Shown here: in pieces, positions 31,334-34,344 of the stretch
Layout: each line of letters begins with the position of its first letter
How positions within the stretch are numbered: position 1 is the first letter of the stretch
DNA from: Dechloromonas sp.
Lineage (GTDB): Bacteria; Pseudomonadota; Gammaproteobacteria; Burkholderiales; Rhodocyclaceae
Reading direction: 5' to 3'
Length of the DNA: 34,344 nt
Assembly (NCBI GenBank): GCA_016791065.1
Contig: JAEUOD010000188.1
Coordinates: 1 to 34,344 of the forward strand
The notes under the pieces: model-generated
Databases searched by the model: none
Told to the model about the DNA's origin: nothing
The model's input: only the letters and a program-made list of their open reading frames with translations
Position numbers and translations under genes: made by a program

Positions 31334-33205
31334 TCAGTTCTTCAACGACTTCGGCAGCTTGAACACCCACATCGAGCCGCCCTGCGTCACCTGCTTGGTC
31401 AGGTCGGCCATGTCGCCGCCCCACAGCGGCACGGCACCGCCATAACCGGACTGGATGCCAACGAATTGCTCGCCATCCATTTCCCAGGTGATCGGCACGG
31501 AGACCACGCCGGAACCGGTCTGGAACTTCCACAGTTCCTTGCCGCTCCTGGCGTCGAAGGCTTTGACGTAGCCGTCCGAGGTGCCGGTGAACAACAAACC
31601 GCCGGCGGTGGTCATGGTGCCGGCCCAGAGTGGGAATTTCTCCTTGTGTTCCCAGACGATCTTGCCCGTCTTCGGGTCCATGGCGCGTAGCGTGCCGACG
31701 TGGTCGTCGAACAGGCGCTTGATACGGAAGCCCTGTCCCAAGTAGGCGGAGCCGGCCTTGTAGGTCAGCTTCTCGGTCCAGTAGTCCATCGCCCAGTGAT
31801 TGGCCGGAATGTAGAACAGCCCGGTCTGCTGGCTGTAGCTCATCGGCATCCAGTTGGTGCCGCCCAGGAAAGGCGGCGAGACGAAAACCGATTCACCCTT
31901 CTCGGCGCCTTCTTTGGGCAGCGGCGGGCGCTGGCCGTCGACTTCGATCGGCTTGCCAGTCTTCACATCGAAGCCCTTGGCCCAGGTGATGCCCTCGACG
32001 AAGGGCCAGGCCCCGATCAGCGAAGTCGGCTTGTTCGGGTAGCCGGCACCGTCGGACAGCTTCTCGCGGTCGGTGACGAAAAAGAAACCATTGCGGTCGG
32101 CGTGGGCCGACGCCTTGACCTGCCTGCCACTCTTCGGATCCTTGTACTCGAAGAGCACCACCGAGTTGTTGCCGGAAAAGTCCCAGGCGTCGTTCGGCGT
32201 GTGCTGGTAGAAACCCTTGAGTTCGCCGGTGCTGGCATCGACATAGGCCTGCCCCGAGGTAAACAGGCTGTCCCAGTTGCGCGGATCGTCGCCCTCCTTG
32301 GTCCGATGCCAGGTGTTCCACGGCGCCGGATTGCCGTTGCCGATCACCACCATGTTCCTGTCCACATCGTAGCTCGCTGTCTGCCACGGGGCGCCGCCAC
32401 CGTGGTGCCAGGCTTCGACCATCTTGCCCTCCTTGTCGCGCGGCCAGGACGGCGCTTCCTTGTCGCCGGTCGGTGTGCTTTCCTTGCCGTTCAGGCGGCC
32501 CATGTGGCCTTCGACCATCGGGCGAGCCCAGACTTCCTCGCCGGTATCCGGATCGCGGGCGAACAGGTAGCCGACGACGCCGAATTCGTCGCCCGACGAA
32601 CCATGCACGAGCAGCACCTTGCCGCTCTTCTGGTCCTTCACGACAAAGGGAGCGCCGGTCATCGTGTAGCCGATCTTGTGGTCGCCGAATTTCTTGCGCC
32701 AAACGACCTTGCCCGTGTCCTTGTTGAGCGCAACGATGGTTGCGTCGAGCGTTCCGAAATAGATCTTGTCGCCGTAGATCGCCGCACCGCGGTTGATCAC
32801 GTCGCAGCAAGGGCGGATGTCTTCGGGCAGGCGCGCCTCGTATTCCCACAGGCGCTTGCCGGTACGGGCGTCAATGGCGTAGATGCGCGAGTACGAGGCG
32901 GTAACGTAGATCACGCCATCATGCACGAGCGCCTGCGCTTCCTGGCCGCGCTGCTTTTCGCCGCCGAAGGAGAAGCTCCAGGCTGGGACGAGGTGCTCGA
33001 CATTCTTGGTGTTGATCTTGGTCAGCGGGCTGTAGCGCTGCGCCTTGAGGCCCAGACCGTAGGACAGTACGTCCTGCGTCGTTTTGTCGTCGTTGAGGAT
33101 GTCTTCCCAACTGACGGTCTTGCTGGCCATGGCAGGGCTGCAGCAGGCGGCCGCGACCAATGCGGCGATCAGGGTCTGACGGGGAAGTACGCAAATCGGG
33201 TTCAT
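31334..33205 (-). CDS. PQQ-dependent alcohol dehydrogenase, calcium-type (ExaA/PedE-like)
   Basis: A 623-residue periplasmic quinoprotein alcohol dehydrogenase related to ExaA and PedE. A signal peptide ends near residue 27. It has the C133-C134 disulfide, E207 (SSGDEFG) and N292 (GNGNPAPWN) as metal ligands, and the catalytic base D342. Two residues after it is S344 (WDFS), where lanthanide enzymes have Asp, so Ca is the expected metal. It is longer than the plus-strand enzyme, with an insert around residues 238-262. The frame opens upstream at 33382, but ATG 33205 begins the signal peptide. It is divergent from a histidine kinase gene, as exaA-type genes often are from their regulators. Confidence 0.93.
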   Translation of the reverse strand: MNPICVLPRQTLIAALVAAACCSPAMASKTVSWEDILNDDKTTQDVLSYGLGLKAQRYSPLTKINTKNVEHLVPAWSFSFGGEKQRGQEAQALVHDGVIYVTASYSRIYAIDARTGKRLWEYEARLPEDIRPCCDVINRGAAIYGDKIYFGTLDATIVALNKDTGKVVWRKKFGDHKIGYTMTGAPFVVKDQKSGKVLLVHGSSGDEFGVVGYLFARDPDTGEEVWARPMVEGHMGRLNGKESTPTGDKEAPSWPRDKEGKMVEAWHHGGGAPWQTASYDVDRNMVVIGNGNPAPWNTWHRTKEGDDPRNWDSLFTSGQAYVDASTGELKGFYQHTPNDAWDFSGNNSVVLFEYKDPKSGRQVKASAHADRNGFFFVTDREKLSDGAGYPNKPTSLIGAWPFVEGITWAKGFDVKTGKPIEVDGQRPPLPKEGAEKGESVFVSPPFLGGTNWMPMSYSQQTGLFYIPANHWAMDYWTEKLTYKAGSAYLGQGFRIKRLFDDHVGTLRAMDPKTGKIVWEHKEKFPLWAGTMTTAGGLLFTGTSDGYVKAFDARSGKELWKFQTGSGVVSVPITWEMDGEQFVGIQSGYGGAVPLWGGDMADLTKQVTQGGSMWVFKLPKSLKN

Positions 33206-33320
33206 GTTCTGTTTTGTCTCCGGAAGAGTGTGGTTTGTCACCCGGGCTGGGCGGCCCATCCTTGGCGACAGGCTGACGCAGTGTAGGAATCGCTGCAGCC
33301 GCCTGTCTCGGGACTTGCTC

Positions 33321-33355
33321 CCCGGCATTCCGGGAAAAACTCCCGGAGTGCCGGG
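33321..33355. promoter_or_regulatory. Large inverted repeat in the dehydrogenase/kinase divergent region
   Basis: CCCGGCATTCCGGGA at 33321-33335 pairs with TCCCGGAGTGCCGGG at 33341-33355 with one mismatch around AAAAC. It lies 116-150 bases before the dehydrogenase ATG and 48-83 bases before the kinase ATG. A response-regulator operator is the favoured reading; a related TTCCCGGAG piece lies at 20061-20069. Confidence 0.5.
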
Positions 33356-33403
33356 TACGAAACCTGCAGTGAGCTCCCCCAAACACCCATAACGAGGAGA
33401 CCC

Positions 33404-34344
33404 ATGGATCTGCGCCGCCGCCTGCTCGGCATGCTTGGCCTGCTACTGGGCGGGCTGATGACGATGGCCCTGCTCATCCAGCTGCACTCGCTTCGCCGGG
33501 ACATCGACACCGAAGTCGCGGCCTCGACCCGTCTCGTCACGACGCTGCTGGCAGCGGCCGGAGAAGCCGACACTGCGCCCGATGGCGAAGGTTTGCGCCA
33601 TATCCACCTGCGCATCGCCCCCCGGCCGGCGGACGACGCGCCCCCGCCACTGCTGGTGAAATGGCTGGGGCTGGCCGCAGCGGAACATCCGGAAGAAGCA
33701 ATCCGCATTGGCGAGCGCACCTTCTACATCGCGCCCAATCCGCGCTCCGAGATCGAGGAGAGGCTGGGCGACACTGTTCGACTTTTCATCACCCTGCTGC
33801 TCTATTCTGGAGCAACCCTGCTCGCCGTCTGGTGGTCGGCCGACCGTGCCCTGCGTCCGGTGCGTGCACTTGAGGATGGCCTGAACCGCCTGGCCCGGGG
33901 CGAGCGAGACCCGGCCCTACCCCACTTCGCCTTGCACGAGTTCCGGCGCGTTGCCGGTGCAATCGACCACCTGGCGGTCGCACTGAGGGAATCGCGTGCT
34001 GCGCGAAGCGCCATGGCCCGGCAACTGATCGACGCCCGGGAAGAGGAACGCCGGGCGCTGGCCCGCGACCTACACGACGACATGGGCCAGAACCTGACGG
34101 CGCTCAATGCCACCGCCGCCCATCTGGAGCGCAACGCCCGCCGACTCGATGCTGCGGCAGTGGCCGAATGCGCGGCCGACCTGCGCCGCGATCTCCGGAC
34201 CAGCGGTGAGCAGTTGCGCCGGATGCTCAAGGCGCTGCGCCCGCACGGACTGGATGCAGGCGGACTGAGCGTAGCCCTGCGCGAACTGATCGATGGCTGG
34301 CAAAGCCGGGGCACGGGCATCGAATTTGCATTGGAACAATCCGC
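33404..34344 (+). CDS. Histidine kinase 2 (HisKA_3, MoxY-like), 3' end outside window
   Basis: The first 313 codons of a sensor kinase that runs off the right edge. Transmembrane helices are at about 8-27 and 126-145, with a periplasmic domain between that opens with DTEVAASTRLVTTLL, like the LapD/MoxY-type sensor. HAMP follows, and the phospho-accepting H224 is in RALARDLHDDMGQNLTAL, HisKA_3 type. The ATPase domain is beyond the window. GAGGAG lies upstream of ATG 33404. It is divergent from the Ca-type dehydrogenase and is architecturally similar to the kinase at 20771-22120, so the locus has two sensors of the same type. Its response regulator is probably just beyond the edge. Confidence 0.88.
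   Translation, partial: MDLRRRLLGMLGLLLGGLMTMALLIQLHSLRRDIDTEVAASTRLVTTLLAAAGEADTAPDGEGLRHIHLRIAPRPADDAPPPLLVKWLGLAAAEHPEEAIRIGERTFYIAPNPRSEIEERLGDTVRLFITLLLYSGATLLAVWWSADRALRPVRALEDGLNRLARGERDPALPHFALHEFRRVAGAIDHLAVALRESRAARSAMARQLIDAREEERRALARDLHDDMGQNLTALNATAAHLERNARRLDAAAVAECAADLRRDLRTSGEQLRRMLKALRPHGLDAGGLSVALRELIDGWQSRGTGIEFALEQS

Noticed and set aside
1-34344. CRISPR arrays, tRNA or rRNA genes, insertion sequences or phage genes
   Set aside because: I saw no regularly spaced repeats, no transposase or integrase motifs, and no RNA gene signatures. The region looks like stable chromosome.

Overview
The window is about 34 kb of GC-rich DNA. An FNR-type regulator, CoA-thioester catabolism and a PQQ-alcohol-dehydrogenase region with pedF-like and SoxYZ-like partners all suggest a facultatively anaerobic betaproteobacterium, probably of the Rhodocyclales (Azoarcus/Thauera/Dechloromonas neighbourhood). 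That placement is inferred from gene content; no rRNA is present to confirm it.

Region 1 (1-1536) holds the first codons of a probable hemN, a divergent fnr with an FNR box between them, and an unrecognised 203-residue protein. Region 2 (1538-14957, all minus strand) starts with a stand-alone nitroreductase and continues with a catabolic cluster. In transcription order the cluster is: diiron oxygenase, 3-hydroxyisobutyryl-CoA-hydrolase-like protein and alpha-methylacyl-CoA racemase (unit A); a LivJ-type binding protein (unit B); a TetR regulator; then MaoC hydratase, enoyl-CoA hydratase/isomerase, SCP2-type thiolase, DUF2889 protein, PaaK-type CoA ligase and a 2Fe-2S/FAD/NAD(P)H reductase (unit C). 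Copies of one palindrome (CCGTC-NN-GACGG) lie in front of units A, B and C, so the TetR protein probably controls all three. Read together, a carboxylic acid is activated to its CoA thioester, oxidised by a diiron enzyme fed by the reductase, and shortened by beta-oxidation. The racemase, SCP2 thiolase and HIBCH-like enzyme point to an alpha-methyl-branched substrate. The pathway does not match paa or box, and I cannot name its substrate. A separately transcribed aldehyde dehydrogenase lies upstream.

Region 3 (15057-17772) has a LysE exporter, a DUF302 protein and an outer-membrane porin with a sigma-54-type promoter.

Region 4 (17773-34344) is a quinoprotein alcohol-oxidation locus. It encodes two PQQ dehydrogenases. 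The plus-strand enzyme carries the Asp-x-Asp signature of lanthanide-dependent enzymes; the minus-strand enzyme has Ser at the second position, as in Ca-dependent ones. Around them lie a pedF-like cytochrome c550, a secreted pentapeptide-repeat protein and a lipoprotein. A tightly packed six-gene operon encodes a SoxYZ-like carrier, a zinc metallohydrolase, TonB, a TonB-dependent receptor, a histidine kinase and a NarL-type response regulator; four of its five junctions are ATGA overlaps and the fifth is a one-base TGATG overlap. A second TonB-dependent receptor lies downstream, and a second histidine kinase runs off the right edge. The six-gene operon and the lanthanide-type dehydrogenase face each other across an intergenic region with good sigma-54 promoters in both directions. 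The best hypothesis is a lanthanide-responsive switch between two alcohol dehydrogenases, with metal uptake and sensing built into the same operon.
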